This document shows positions 20,796 through 28,413 of a stretch of 34,914 bases of DNA, one piece after another. The notes under the pieces were generated by a model. That model had not been told where the DNA came from and did no database searches. It saw nothing but the letters and a program-made list of their open reading frames with translations. Source of the stretch: JALZDI01 sp035557095 (lineage in GTDB: Bacteria; Actinomycetota; Actinomycetes; Propionibacteriales; Nocardioidaceae). The translations under genes were made by a program, and so were the position numbers. Positions within the stretch are counted from its first letter, which is position 1; each line of letters opens with the position of its first letter. The DNA lies in contig DATMEB010000010.1 in the NCBI GenBank assembly GCA_035557095.1, positions 1-34,914 of the forward strand, read 5' to 3'.

Positions 20796-21824
20796 GTGGG
20801 AACCGCGTACGACGATCTGCCCGACGGGCTGGTGATCGCGGATCCTGATGCCGTCGTGACCGTCGTCAACGCGGCCGCCGAGCGTCTGCTGGGCACGAGT
20901 GCCGACGATCTCGTCGGCAAGCACGTCGGTGAGAGCCTCGGTCTTCGCGACGAGGAGGGTCAGGACTGGTGGACCTGCGTCCGCCCCTACGAGGGCCTGC
21001 AGACCCGCACCCGCCTGGTGGAGAGCAGCTGGTTCGACCTGCGCGGCAACGAGGTCCTCGTCACCGCGAACCTCGTTCGTGAGCAGCCCTGCGGTCCGGT
21101 GAGCCAGCTGGTGCTGGCGCTGCGCGACGCGGGTGTCCGCCGGCGCGCCGACCGGTCCCGCTCGGACCTGGTCGCGACGGTCGCGCACGAGCTGCGGTCC
21201 CCGCTGACCGGGGTCAAAGGGTTCACCTCCACACTGCTGGCCAAGTGGGAGCGGTTCAGCGAGTCGCAGCGGCGGCTGATGCTGGAGACCGTCGACGCCG
21301 ACGCGGACCGGCTCACCCGGCTGATCGGCGAGCTGCTCGACGTGGCCCGGATCGACTCCGGCCGGCTGCAGCTACGTCGGCAGCCGGTCGACATCGTCGC
21401 CGAGGTCGAGAAGATCGCCGGCCGGTACACCGGAGGAGACTCCGGGCCGATCGTGGTGACGGCGCAGCCCGTGCCCGAGGTCTGGGTCGACCCCGACAAG
21501 CTCACCCAGGTGGTGATCAACCTGCTCGACAACGCCGTACGCCACGGCGACGGCGCGGTCGAGCTGGGTATCGGGCCTGGGGCCGACCATGACGTGGACA
21601 TCTGGGTTCAGGACGAGGGCCAGGGCATCCCGGAGGACCTGCGCGAGCGGGTCTTCGCGAAGTTCTGGCGCCACGGCAGCCGCACCGGCACCGGTCTCGG
21701 CCTGTTCATCGTCCGCGGGCTGGTCGAGGCCCACGGCGGCGACGTGTGGGTGGAGTCGGGCGAGAGCGGTGGTGCCCGCGTCAGGTTCGGTCTCCCCATC
21801 GGGCGTCCGGAGACGATGGACTGA
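20796..21824 (+). CDS. Cytosolic PAS-domain sensor histidine kinase, orphan
   Basis: This 342-residue kinase has no membrane segment. A PAS sensor (about residues 5-112) opens with LPDGLVIADPDAVVTVVNAA and includes WFDLRGNEVLVTANL. The HisKA domain has the phospho-acceptor H131 in VATVAHELRSPLTGVKGFTS. The ATPase domain has the N box VVINLLDNAVRHG, G1 VQDEGQGIPEDL, the F box KFWRHGS and G2 GTGLGLFIVRGLVEAHGG. All residues needed for autophosphorylation look present. No response regulator lies in the window, so the partner is unknown. The signal could be redox, oxygen or a small ligand, as for other PAS proteins. It is set between the rRNA methyltransferase and pheS, with its own -10-like box, and starts at GTG 20796. 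Confidence 0.88.
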   Translation: MGTAYDDLPDGLVIADPDAVVTVVNAAAERLLGTSADDLVGKHVGESLGLRDEEGQDWWTCVRPYEGLQTRTRLVESSWFDLRGNEVLVTANLVREQPCGPVSQLVLALRDAGVRRRADRSRSDLVATVAHELRSPLTGVKGFTSTLLAKWERFSESQRRLMLETVDADADRLTRLIGELLDVARIDSGRLQLRRQPVDIVAEVEKIAGRYTGGDSGPIVVTAQPVPEVWVDPDKLTQVVINLLDNAVRHGDGAVELGIGPGADHDVDIWVQDEGQGIPEDLRERVFAKFWRHGSRTGTGLGLFIVRGLVEAHGGDVWVESGESGGARVRFGLPIGRPETMD

Positions 21825-21879
21825 CCCGTCCGCCCAAGACCGCGGGGTACGCGGAGTACGGGGGATGTGGCGGGGTTCC

Positions 21880-21885
21880 TAGACT
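21880..21885 (+). promoter_or_regulatory. -10 element TAGACT, possible pheS promoter
   Basis: TAGACT fits TAnnnT. Transcription from it would start near 21892 and give a leader of about 126 bases, including the four 17-base repeats before pheS. No good -35 box is seen. Confidence 0.4.
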
Positions 21886-21951
21886 CTCTGCCACGTCCGA
21901 TCCGCACACCGCGCCCCCAGCCAGACCTACCCAGTCAGGCCCAGCAGCGAT

Positions 21952-22019
21952 GCTCGAAGGGCTGCGCAGCCCGAAGGGCTGCAGTGCTCGAAAGACTGCA
22001 CTGCTCGAAAGGAAGCCAT
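21952..22019 (+). repeat. Four 17-base tandem repeats directly before pheS
   Basis: Four units follow each other exactly: GCTCGAAGGGCTGCGCA (21952), GCCCGAAGGGCTGCAGT (21969), GCTCGAAAGACTGCACT (21986) and GCTCGAAAGGAAGCCAT (22003). The last one supplies the pheS ribosome site AAAGGAAG and runs into the ATG at 22018. Units 1-2 also contain the palindrome GGGCTGCGCAGCCC (21959-21972), and units 2-3 can form a TGCAGT/ACTGCA hairpin (21980-21985 with 21995-22000). No coding frame or T-box motif is evident. Confidence 0.9.
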
Positions 22020-23121
22020 GTCCGGCCCCAACACCGACTACGACCCGGTCGAGGTGACGCCGCTGCACGCGGACGAGGTCGACGCGATGCGCAGGGCAGC
22101 CCTCGAGGCGATCACCGAGGCCGGCGACCTCGACCGGCTCAAGCAGGTGCGGCTCGACCACGCCGGCGACCGGTCGCCGCTGGCGCTGGCCAACCGGGAG
22201 ATCGGCGCCCTGCCGCCGCAGGCGCGCAAGGAGGCCGGTCAACGGGTCGGCTCCGCTCGGACCGAAATACGTCTGGCGTTGGCTGAGAGGACCGAGCAGC
22301 TCGAGGCCGAGCAGGAGCAGCGCATCCTCACCGAGGAGGCCGTCGACGTCACCCTGCCCACCGACCGCGACCCGCGAGGTGCCCGGCACCCGCTGACCAC
22401 GGTCTCCGAGCGAATCGCCGACGTCTTCGTCGCGATGGGCTGGGAGGTGGCCGAGGGCCCCGAGGCCGAGGCCGAGTGGCTGAACTTCGACGCCCTCAAC
22501 CTCGGCCCCGACCACCCCGCGCGCACGATGCAGGACACGTTCTGGCTGGAGCCGGCCGACAGCGGGCTGGTGCTGCGCACGCACACGTCGCCGGTGCAGG
22601 CCCGCACCATGCTCGACCGCGAGCCGCCGATCTACGTGATCTGCCCCGGTCGTACGTTCCGCACCGACGAGCTGGACGCCACGCATACCCCCGTCTTCCA
22701 CCAGGTCGAGGGGCTCGCCGTCGACGAGGGCCTCTCGATGGCGCACCTGAAGGGCACGCTCGACCACTTCGCCGAGGCGATGTTCGGTGACGGCATCACC
22801 ACGCGGTTCCGGCCGTCGTACTTCCCGTTCACCGAGCCCAGCGCCGAGGTCGACCTGGTCTGCTTCGTCTGCCGTGGCCGGCAGCCGGCGGTGGAGTCGT
22901 GCCGGACCTGTCGCGGCGAGGGCTGGATCGAGTGGGGCGGCTGCGGAGTCGTCAACCCGCGGGTGCTGGTCGCCTGCGGAGTCGACCCGCAGCGCTACTC
23001 CGGGTTCGCGTTCGGGATGGGGCTCGAACGCACGCTGATGTTCCGGCACGGCATCGCCGACATGCGCGACCTGGTCGAGGGCGACGTCCGGTTCACCCTT
23101 CCGTTCGGGATGGAGGTCTGA
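22018..23121 (+). CDS. pheS: Phenylalanyl-tRNA synthetase alpha subunit
   Basis: PheS is the catalytic subunit of the alpha2-beta2 enzyme that charges tRNA-Phe. It has 367 residues. The N-terminal coiled-coil region (about residues 15-115) binds tRNA, with RLDHAGDRSPLALANREIGA, where most homologues have GKKGxLT. The class II core follows: HPLTTVSERIADVFVAMGWE, motif 2 FRTDELDATHTPVFHQVEGL, LKGTLDHFAEAMFG, FRPSYFPFTEPSAEVDLVC, and motif 3 GFAFGMGLERTLMF near the C-terminus. A CxxC-type pair (VCRGRQ...CRTCRGEGWIE) sits in the insertion before motif 3. The ATG at 22018 follows AAAGGAAG. Its stop overlaps the pheT ATG by one base (TGATG), so the subunits are translationally coupled. Confidence 0.97.
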   Translation: MSGPNTDYDPVEVTPLHADEVDAMRRAALEAITEAGDLDRLKQVRLDHAGDRSPLALANREIGALPPQARKEAGQRVGSARTEIRLALAERTEQLEAEQEQRILTEEAVDVTLPTDRDPRGARHPLTTVSERIADVFVAMGWEVAEGPEAEAEWLNFDALNLGPDHPARTMQDTFWLEPADSGLVLRTHTSPVQARTMLDREPPIYVICPGRTFRTDELDATHTPVFHQVEGLAVDEGLSMAHLKGTLDHFAEAMFGDGITTRFRPSYFPFTEPSAEVDLVCFVCRGRQPAVESCRTCRGEGWIEWGGCGVVNPRVLVACGVDPQRYSGFAFGMGLERTLMFRHGIADMRDLVEGDVRFTLPFGMEV

Positions 23122-25619
23122 TGCGGGCACCGGTGTCGTGGCTGCGCGACTACGTCGACCTGCCCGCAGACGTGCCGGTGACCGAGCTGGCCGCGAGGCT
23201 GACCGCGCTCGGGCTGAAGCTGGAGGCGCTGGAGGCGCCCGGCGACGACGTCAGCGGGCCGCTGGTCGTGGGCCGGGTGCTGGAGTTCGAGAGCGAGCAG
23301 CACAAGAACGGAAAGACGATCCGCTGGTGCCAGGTCGACGTCGGCACGCACAACGTCGACGGCCTGCCTCGGGGGATCGTCTGCGGTGCCGACAACTTCG
23401 CCGAGCAGGACCTGGTCGTCGTCGCGCTGCCCGGCGCCGAGCTGCCCGGGGGCTTCGCGATCACCGCGCGCAAGACCTACGGTCACGTCTCCGACGGCAT
23501 GATCTGCTCGGCGCGCGAGCTGGCGCTCGGTGACGACCACGCCGGGATCATCGTGCTGGCCCCCGACGAGGGCCGGCCCGGTGACGACGCGGTCGAGCTG
23601 CTGCACCTGCGCGACGACGTGATCGAGTTCGAGATCAACCCCGACCGCGCCTACGCCCTGTCGCTGCGCGGCGTGGCGCGCGAGTCGGCGATGGCCTACG
23701 ACGTGGCGTTCTCCGACCCCGCACTGGCGGCGGTGCCGGCCGATGACGAGCCCGGCTACCCGGTCCAGGTCGACGACCCCGTCGGCTGCCCGGTGTTCGT
23801 CGCGCGCACAGTCACCGGCTTCGACCCGGCGGCGTCGAGCCCGCGCTGGCTGGCCCGCCGTGTGCAGCTGGCGGGGATGCGGCCGATCTCGCTGGCAGTC
23901 GACATCACCAACTACGTGATGCTCGAGCTGGGGCAGCCGATCCACGCCTACGACCGGTCCGCCCTCCGCGGCACGGTCGGCGTACGCAGGGCCGCTGCCG
24001 GCGAGGTGCTCACCACGCTCGACGGCGTACGCCGAGACCTCGACCCCGAGGACCTGCTGATCACCGACGACAGCGGGGCGATCGGCCTGGCCGGCGTGAT
24101 GGGCGGCTCGGCCACCGAGATCGGCGACGACACCAGCGAGATCGTGATCGAGGCCGCGAGCTTCGACCCGGTGACGATCGGCCGGACCGCCCGGCGGCAC
24201 CGGCTGCCGTCGGAGGCCTCGAAGCGCTTCGAGCGCGGCGTCGACCCGACCCTGCCGCAGCGGGCTGCCGAACGGGTCGCTGAGCTGCTGACCACCTACG
24301 GAGGCGGCAAGGTCGAGCCCGGCCGCACCGTCGTGGGCGAACCCACGGTCGGCCCCGATATAACCCTTCCCGTCGACCTGACGACTGCGGTCGTGGGCGT
24401 CCCCGTCGAAAGCGGCACCGTGGTCACCTGCCTGGAGCGGGTCGGCTGCTCGGTGCTGGCCGAGCCACAGGACGCGCCGGCCCGGCTCCGGGTCACGCCG
24501 CCGCCGTGGCGGCACGACCTGACCGACCCCAACGACCTGGTCGAGGAGGTCGCCCGGCAGGTCGGCTACGACCAGGTGCCCTCCGAGCTGCCGGCCGCCC
24601 CGGCCGGGCGCGGGCTCACCGTCGCGCAACGGCTTCGCCGCCGGGTCGGTTACGCCCTCGCCGGCGCGGGCTTCGTCGAGTCGCTCAGCTACCCGTTCGT
24701 CGGGTCCGCGGACTGGGCGTCGCTCGGCCTGGCGGACGACGACGCCCGGCGCACGACGCTGCGAGTCGCCAACCCCCTCTCCGAGCAGGAGCCGGAACTG
24801 CGCACCACGCTGCTGCCTGGCCTGCTGCACACGCTGGCGCGCAACGTCGGACGCGGCCAGTCCGACGTCGCCCTGTTCGAGACCGGCGTGGTCTTCCTTC
24901 CCGACGGTGAGCCGCGTCCGGCACCGCGCCTCGGTGTCGACCGCGGCCCCACCCCCGAGGAGGTCGCCGCGCTCGAGGCGGGCGTTCCCGACCAGCCGCG
25001 TCATCTCGCGCTGGCGTTGTCCGGTGACCGCGAGCCGCCCGGCTGGTGGGGCCCGTCCCGCGCCGCCTCCTGGGCCGACGCGGTCGGCGCCGTTCGTCGC
25101 CTCGGTGAGGTGCTCGAGGTCGACCTTGCCCTGGAGGCCGCGCAGCACGAGCCCTGGCACCCGGGTCGATGCGCGCAGGTCCGCGTCGGTGGTCGCGTGG
25201 TCGGTCACGCCGGCGAGCTGCACCCGCGGGTCTGCAAGGCCTACGGCGTGCCCGTGCGGACCGCGGTCGCGGAGGTCGACCTCGACGCGCTGGTGGCGGC
25301 GGCGCCACTGATCGTTGCCGCGCCGACGTTCTCGAGCTACCCGGTGGCCAAGGAGGACGTCGCGCTCGTCGTCGACGAGGCGGTGCCGGCCGCGGAGGTC
25401 GAGGCCGCGCTGCGCTCGGGCGCCGGCGACCTGCTGGAGCGGATCCGGCTGTTCGACGTCTACACCGGCGACCCGATCCCCGCCGGCAAGAAGTCACTGG
25501 CGTTCGCGCTGCGCTTCCGGGCACCCGACCGCACCCTGACCGAGGCCGAGACCGGCGCGGCCCGCGACGCCGCCGTCGCCGCCGCCGCCGAACGGGTCGG
25601 TGCGGAGCAGCGCGCGTGA
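23121..25619 (+). CDS. pheT: Phenylalanyl-tRNA synthetase beta subunit
   Basis: PheT is the 832-residue partner of PheS, responsible for tRNA binding and editing of Tyr-tRNA-Phe. It has the expected domain order: the N-terminal MRAPVSWLRDYVDLP, an EMAP/OB-type tRNA-binding domain (about residues 40-155) with VVGRVLEFE and CGADNFAEQDLVVVALPG, the B3/B4 editing domain (about 210-390) with LAVDITNYVMLELGQPIHAY and GLAGVMGGSATEI, the B5 domain, the catalytic-like core with YPFVGSADWASLGL, and a C-terminal FDX-ACB anticodon-binding domain (about residues 735-830) with SSYPVAKEDVALVVDEAVPA. Its TGA overlaps the following GTG (GTGA), suggesting the SDR gene is co-translated. No truncation is seen. 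Confidence 0.97.
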   Translation: MRAPVSWLRDYVDLPADVPVTELAARLTALGLKLEALEAPGDDVSGPLVVGRVLEFESEQHKNGKTIRWCQVDVGTHNVDGLPRGIVCGADNFAEQDLVVVALPGAELPGGFAITARKTYGHVSDGMICSARELALGDDHAGIIVLAPDEGRPGDDAVELLHLRDDVIEFEINPDRAYALSLRGVARESAMAYDVAFSDPALAAVPADDEPGYPVQVDDPVGCPVFVARTVTGFDPAASSPRWLARRVQLAGMRPISLAVDITNYVMLELGQPIHAYDRSALRGTVGVRRAAAGEVLTTLDGVRRDLDPEDLLITDDSGAIGLAGVMGGSATEIGDDTSEIVIEAASFDPVTIGRTARRHRLPSEASKRFERGVDPTLPQRAAERVAELLTTYGGGKVEPGRTVVGEPTVGPDITLPVDLTTAVVGVPVESGTVVTCLERVGCSVLAEPQDAPARLRVTPPPWRHDLTDPNDLVEEVARQVGYDQVPSELPAAPAGRGLTVAQRLRRRVGYALAGAGFVESLSYPFVGSADWASLGLADDDARRTTLRVANPLSEQEPELRTTLLPGLLHTLARNVGRGQSDVALFETGVVFLPDGEPRPAPRLGVDRGPTPEEVAALEAGVPDQPRHLALALSGDREPPGWWGPSRAASWADAVGAVRRLGEVLEVDLALEAAQHEPWHPGRCAQVRVGGRVVGHAGELHPRVCKAYGVPVRTAVAEVDLDALVAAAPLIVAAPTFSSYPVAKEDVALVVDEAVPAAEVEAALRSGAGDLLERIRLFDVYTGDPIPAGKKSLAFALRFRAPDRTLTEAETGAARDAAVAAAAERVGAEQRA

Positions 25620-26431
25620 GCCCAGCAGCGAGCGGTCGGGGGAGCAGGGTCGCGCTGGTCACCGGCGCGGGCCGCGGCCTGGGTCGCGAGCTGGCCACGG
25701 CGCTGTCGGCCGCGGGGCTGGCGGTCGGGCTGGTCGGGCGCGACGCCGCCCGCCTGAAGGAGGTCGAGGCCACGCTCGACGGACCCGCCTGCAGCGTGGT
25801 CGCGGACGTCACCGACCCGGAGCTGGTGCGGCAGGCGGTCGACGCGGTCGAGGAGCGGCTGGGGCCCATCGACCTGCTGGTCGACAACGCCGGGCTCCGT
25901 GACCCCGTGCGGGCGATGCCGTGGGAGGCCGACCCGCGCGAGTGGTGGCAGGTGCTGGAGGTCAACCTGCTCGGCCCGGTGCTGCTCGCCCACGAGCTGG
26001 TGCCGCGGATGCTGCAGCGCGGCGGCGGACGCGTCCTGGAGCTCGGCTCGGGTGTCGGGCTGCGACCGGAGCCCGGCTACTCGGCGTACTCGGTCTCCAA
26101 GGCCGCTCTGCTGCGCTGGGTGGACAACCTCGCCGCCGGACTCGACGCCGACAGTGGCGTGCGGGTGCTCGCCGCGAGCCCGGGGCTCGTGCGCACGGAC
26201 ATGACCGAGGAGATGTGGGAGGGGCTGCCGGAGTCGGCGTACGGCTCTGCGGAGCCGTTGTGCGACGTGGCCCGGAGGTTCGCCGCGGGTGAGCTCGACG
26301 CGCTGCACGGATGGTTCGTGCACGCGCCCAAGGACGACCTCGACGCGCTGCTCATCGCTGCCGCGGGCGACGACGAGCACGCGCGCCGGATGCGTCTGCG
26401 CCCGTACGGCGACGACGACCCGATGGGCTGA
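25616..26431 (+). CDS. Short-chain dehydrogenase/reductase
   Basis: This 271-residue classical SDR oxidoreductase using NAD(P)(H) has the cofactor site VALVTGAGRGLGRELA (TGxxxGxG, about residues 12-27), ADVTDPE for the adenine ring, LVDNAG (NAG motif, about residues 88-93) and the catalytic Ser in LELGSGVGLR with YSAYSVSKAALLRW (YxxxK, about residues 159-163). PGLVRTDM follows as usual. An unusual C-terminal part after residue 200 is rich in charged residues and ends DDDPMG. The substrate is unknown. The start is GTG at 25616 overlapping the pheT stop, so it probably belongs to the pheST transcript although its job is unlikely to relate to tRNA charging. It is convergent with the gene at 26447. 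Confidence 0.85.
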   Translation: MSPAASGRGSRVALVTGAGRGLGRELATALSAAGLAVGLVGRDAARLKEVEATLDGPACSVVADVTDPELVRQAVDAVEERLGPIDLLVDNAGLRDPVRAMPWEADPREWWQVLEVNLLGPVLLAHELVPRMLQRGGGRVLELGSGVGLRPEPGYSAYSVSKAALLRWVDNLAAGLDADSGVRVLAASPGLVRTDMTEEMWEGLPESAYGSAEPLCDVARRFAAGELDALHGWFVHAPKDDLDALLIAAAGDDEHARRMRLRPYGDDDPMG

Positions 26432-26446
26432 CGTACGCCGGTCGCG

Positions 26447-27247
26447 TCAGTTGATGCCGCTGCCGATCATCGACTGCAGGCGCGCGAGCACGGTCTCGTC
26501 ACCCGTGCGGTCCACCCCCTCGGCCGCCAGCCGCCCCCACAACCAGCAGTCGAGGTCGGCTGCCAGCCCGCGAACGGTCGCATCGACGGCGTCGTCGGCT
26601 CCGGCGTCGTCGACGACCTCCAAGCCGACCTCGTCGTACTCCTTGCCGTCGTCGGGGTCGGTTCCTGTGAACCGGCCCAGCACGACGGTCCACCCGGCGC
26701 CGGTGTCGTTGGTCTCGATGCGCACCTTGCTGCCGTCGGCCTCGAAGGAGCCCCAGTCGGGCACACCGGCGAACATGACCCGCAGCACCTCGTCGATGCC
26801 GTCGGTCGCCAGGGCGGGGTCGATGTCGCTGTCCTTGCCCGCAGTCAGCTCGGCGTCGACCCGGTGGATCAGCGCCTCGTGCGCCTGCCGCCGGCGGATG
26901 AAGGCCACCGACTTGTCGTCGGCCCAGGTCCACACCGGGGTGTCGGGCGGCACGTCGCGCAGGACCTCCTCCAGTCCCGCGCTCACGGTGGCGTAGAGGT
27001 GGCCCAGCGAGTCGAGGTCGGTCGGCCGCTCGGGCTGCGGGGTCGTGAGGGCACGCGGGTCGTCGGCCCGCTCGCGCACCACGGCGCCCCAGAACCACTG
27101 CACCTCGGTGAGGTGCCAGAACAGGTCGATCGTGGTCCAGTCGGGACACGAGGGCACCGGCTTCATCGGGTCGGCCGTCAGCAGCACCTCCGCGAACCGG
27201 TCGGAGTCGCGCACCATGTGGTCGACGTAGTCGAGGTCTGAGCTCAT
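26447..27247 (-). CDS. Maleylpyruvate isomerase-type, mycothiol-dependent family protein
   Basis: This 266-residue protein of the DinB-like/MDMPI group comprises metal- and mycothiol-dependent enzymes and relatives found almost only in actinobacteria. The N-terminal four-helix bundle (about residues 1-150) has VPSCPDWTTIDLFWHLTEVQ, including the His that binds the metal, and RRRQAHEALIHRVDAELTAG with the HExxxHxxD-like metal site. The C-terminal domain (about 165-262) has GWTVVLGRF and a SCP2-like helix ending. Its true reaction cannot be told, and many members are annotated only from the fold. The ATG at 27247 lies 6 bases behind a TAGGTT box on the minus strand and lacks a ribosome site, so it is probably leaderless. 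It diverges from argC. Confidence 0.8.
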   Translation of the reverse strand: MSSDLDYVDHMVRDSDRFAEVLLTADPMKPVPSCPDWTTIDLFWHLTEVQWFWGAVVRERADDPRALTTPQPERPTDLDSLGHLYATVSAGLEEVLRDVPPDTPVWTWADDKSVAFIRRRQAHEALIHRVDAELTAGKDSDIDPALATDGIDEVLRVMFAGVPDWGSFEADGSKVRIETNDTGAGWTVVLGRFTGTDPDDGKEYDEVGLEVVDDAGADDAVDATVRGLAADLDCWLWGRLAAEGVDRTGDETVLARLQSMIGSGIN

Positions 27248-27253
27248 GGGGCC

Positions 27254-27259
27254 AACCTA
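27254..27259 (-). promoter_or_regulatory. -10 element TAGGTT (minus strand), leaderless type
   Basis: Read on the minus strand, TAGGTT fits TAnnnT and ends 6 bases before the ATG at 27247. The argC operator lies about 25 bases further away on the other side. Confidence 0.5.
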
Positions 27260-27285
27260 GGACGCGGCGCCGACGCCGCCCAACT

Positions 27286-27323
27286 TGCATGGAATCTCGT
27301 GAGCATGCATGCTTATGCACATG
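27286..27323 (+). promoter_or_regulatory. ARG box (ArgR operator) over the argC start
   Basis: A perfect inverted repeat TGCAT-GCTT-ATGCA lies at 27306-27319. It matches the ARG-box core known from Streptomyces and E. coli ArgR sites. A half-matching TGCAT at 27286-27290 is 20 bases upstream, the spacing of the tandem boxes on which ArgR hexamers sit. The box runs over the first candidate start codons of argC (27309, 27315), so repression would act at, or very near, the transcription and translation start. Confidence 0.75.
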
Positions 27324-28352
27324 TCGATTCGGATCGCCGTCGCAGGCGCCAGCGGATACGCCGGCGGGGAGCTGCTGCGTCTGCTCGCCGTGCACCCCGA
27401 GGCGCAGGTCGGTGCCCTCACCGCCGGGGGCAACGCGGGCACGACGCTGGGCGAGCACCATCCGCACCTGGTGTCGCTGGCCGACCGTGAGCTGCAGGAG
27501 ACCACGGCCGGCAACCTGTCCGGGCATGACGTGGTCTTCCTCGCGCTGCCGCACGGCCAGTCGGCGCGGCTCGCCGCCGAGCTGGGCGAGCAGACGCTGG
27601 TCGTCGACTGCGGCGCCGACTTCCGGCTCAGCGACCCGGACATGTGGGAGCTGTACTACGGCGGCACGCACGCCGGCACCTGGCCATACGGCCTGCCCGA
27701 GATGCCCGGCCGGCGCGACGAGCTGCGCGGCGCCACGCGCGTCGCCGTACCCGGCTGCTACCCGACCGTCGCCACCCTGACCCTGCTGCCCGCGGTGACG
27801 GCCGGCCTGGTCGAGCTCGACGACGTGGTGGTCGTGGCCGCGTCCGGCGCGTCCGGCGCGGGCAAGGCACCCAAGCCGCACCTGGTCGGCTCGGAGGTGA
27901 TGGGGTCGGTCACGACGTACGGCGCCGGGGGAGCCCATCGGCACACACCGGAGATCGAGCAGAACCTCGCGCAGCTCGGTGGCGGCGACGTGCGGGTGTC
28001 GTTCACCCCGCTGCTGGTGCCGATGCCGCGCGGCATCCTCGCCACGTGCACGGCGACCCTGCGCCACGGCGTCGGCGGCGCCGACGTGCGGGAGGCGTAC
28101 GCCAAGACCTGTGCGGACGAGCCGTTCATGCACCTGCTGCCGGAGGGGCGCTGGCCGCAGACCCAGGCCACGCTCGGCGCCAACACCGTGCATCTGCAGG
28201 CAGCCGCTGACGCCCGGTCCGGCCGGCTGGTCGCGGTGGGTGCCGAGGACAACCTCACCAAGGGCACCGCCGGCGGTGCCATCCAGTCGATGAACCTCGC
28301 GCTGGGTCTGCCGGAGACGGCTGGGCTGCCGGTCGAGGGGGTGGCACCGTGA
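27321..28352 (+). CDS. argC: N-acetyl-gamma-glutamyl-phosphate reductase
   Basis: This is the third step of arginine synthesis, the NADPH-dependent reduction of N-acetylglutamyl phosphate to the semialdehyde. From the ATG at 27321 the protein has 343 residues. It begins MSIRIAVAGASGYAGGELLR with the Rossmann fold (G9-xx-G12-xx-G15), has the FLALPHGQSA segment, and carries the nucleophile C146 in VAVPGCYPTVATL. The region ASGASGAGKAPKPHLVG completes the active site. Two further in-frame ATGs at 27309 and 27315 lie inside the ARG box and would add four or two residues. None has a Shine-Dalgarno sequence, so the exact start is uncertain. It heads argC-J-B-D-F-R-G-H. Confidence 0.95.
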   Translation: MSIRIAVAGASGYAGGELLRLLAVHPEAQVGALTAGGNAGTTLGEHHPHLVSLADRELQETTAGNLSGHDVVFLALPHGQSARLAAELGEQTLVVDCGADFRLSDPDMWELYYGGTHAGTWPYGLPEMPGRRDELRGATRVAVPGCYPTVATLTLLPAVTAGLVELDDVVVVAASGASGAGKAPKPHLVGSEVMGSVTTYGAGGAHRHTPEIEQNLAQLGGGDVRVSFTPLLVPMPRGILATCTATLRHGVGGADVREAYAKTCADEPFMHLLPEGRWPQTQATLGANTVHLQAAADARSGRLVAVGAEDNLTKGTAGGAIQSMNLALGLPETAGLPVEGVAP

Positions 28353-28413
28353 GCGACGCCGGAGCGCGTGGAGCGCAGCGGAACGGGCGAGTGCCGAGTG
28401 AACTGGAGGCAAC

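Noticed and set aside
20796..20810. GTGGGAACCGCGTAC resembling the T-box antiterminator motif near the histidine kinase start
   Set aside because: It is the start of the kinase coding sequence. There is no specifier loop, no terminator and no tRNA-related gene directly downstream, so it is a chance match.
21867..22017. Possible Phe-codon leader peptide before pheS
   Set aside because: The frame starting at 21867 contains a single Phe codon, has no terminator hairpin with a U-run, and runs out of frame past the pheS start. A ribosome-mediated attenuator is not supported.
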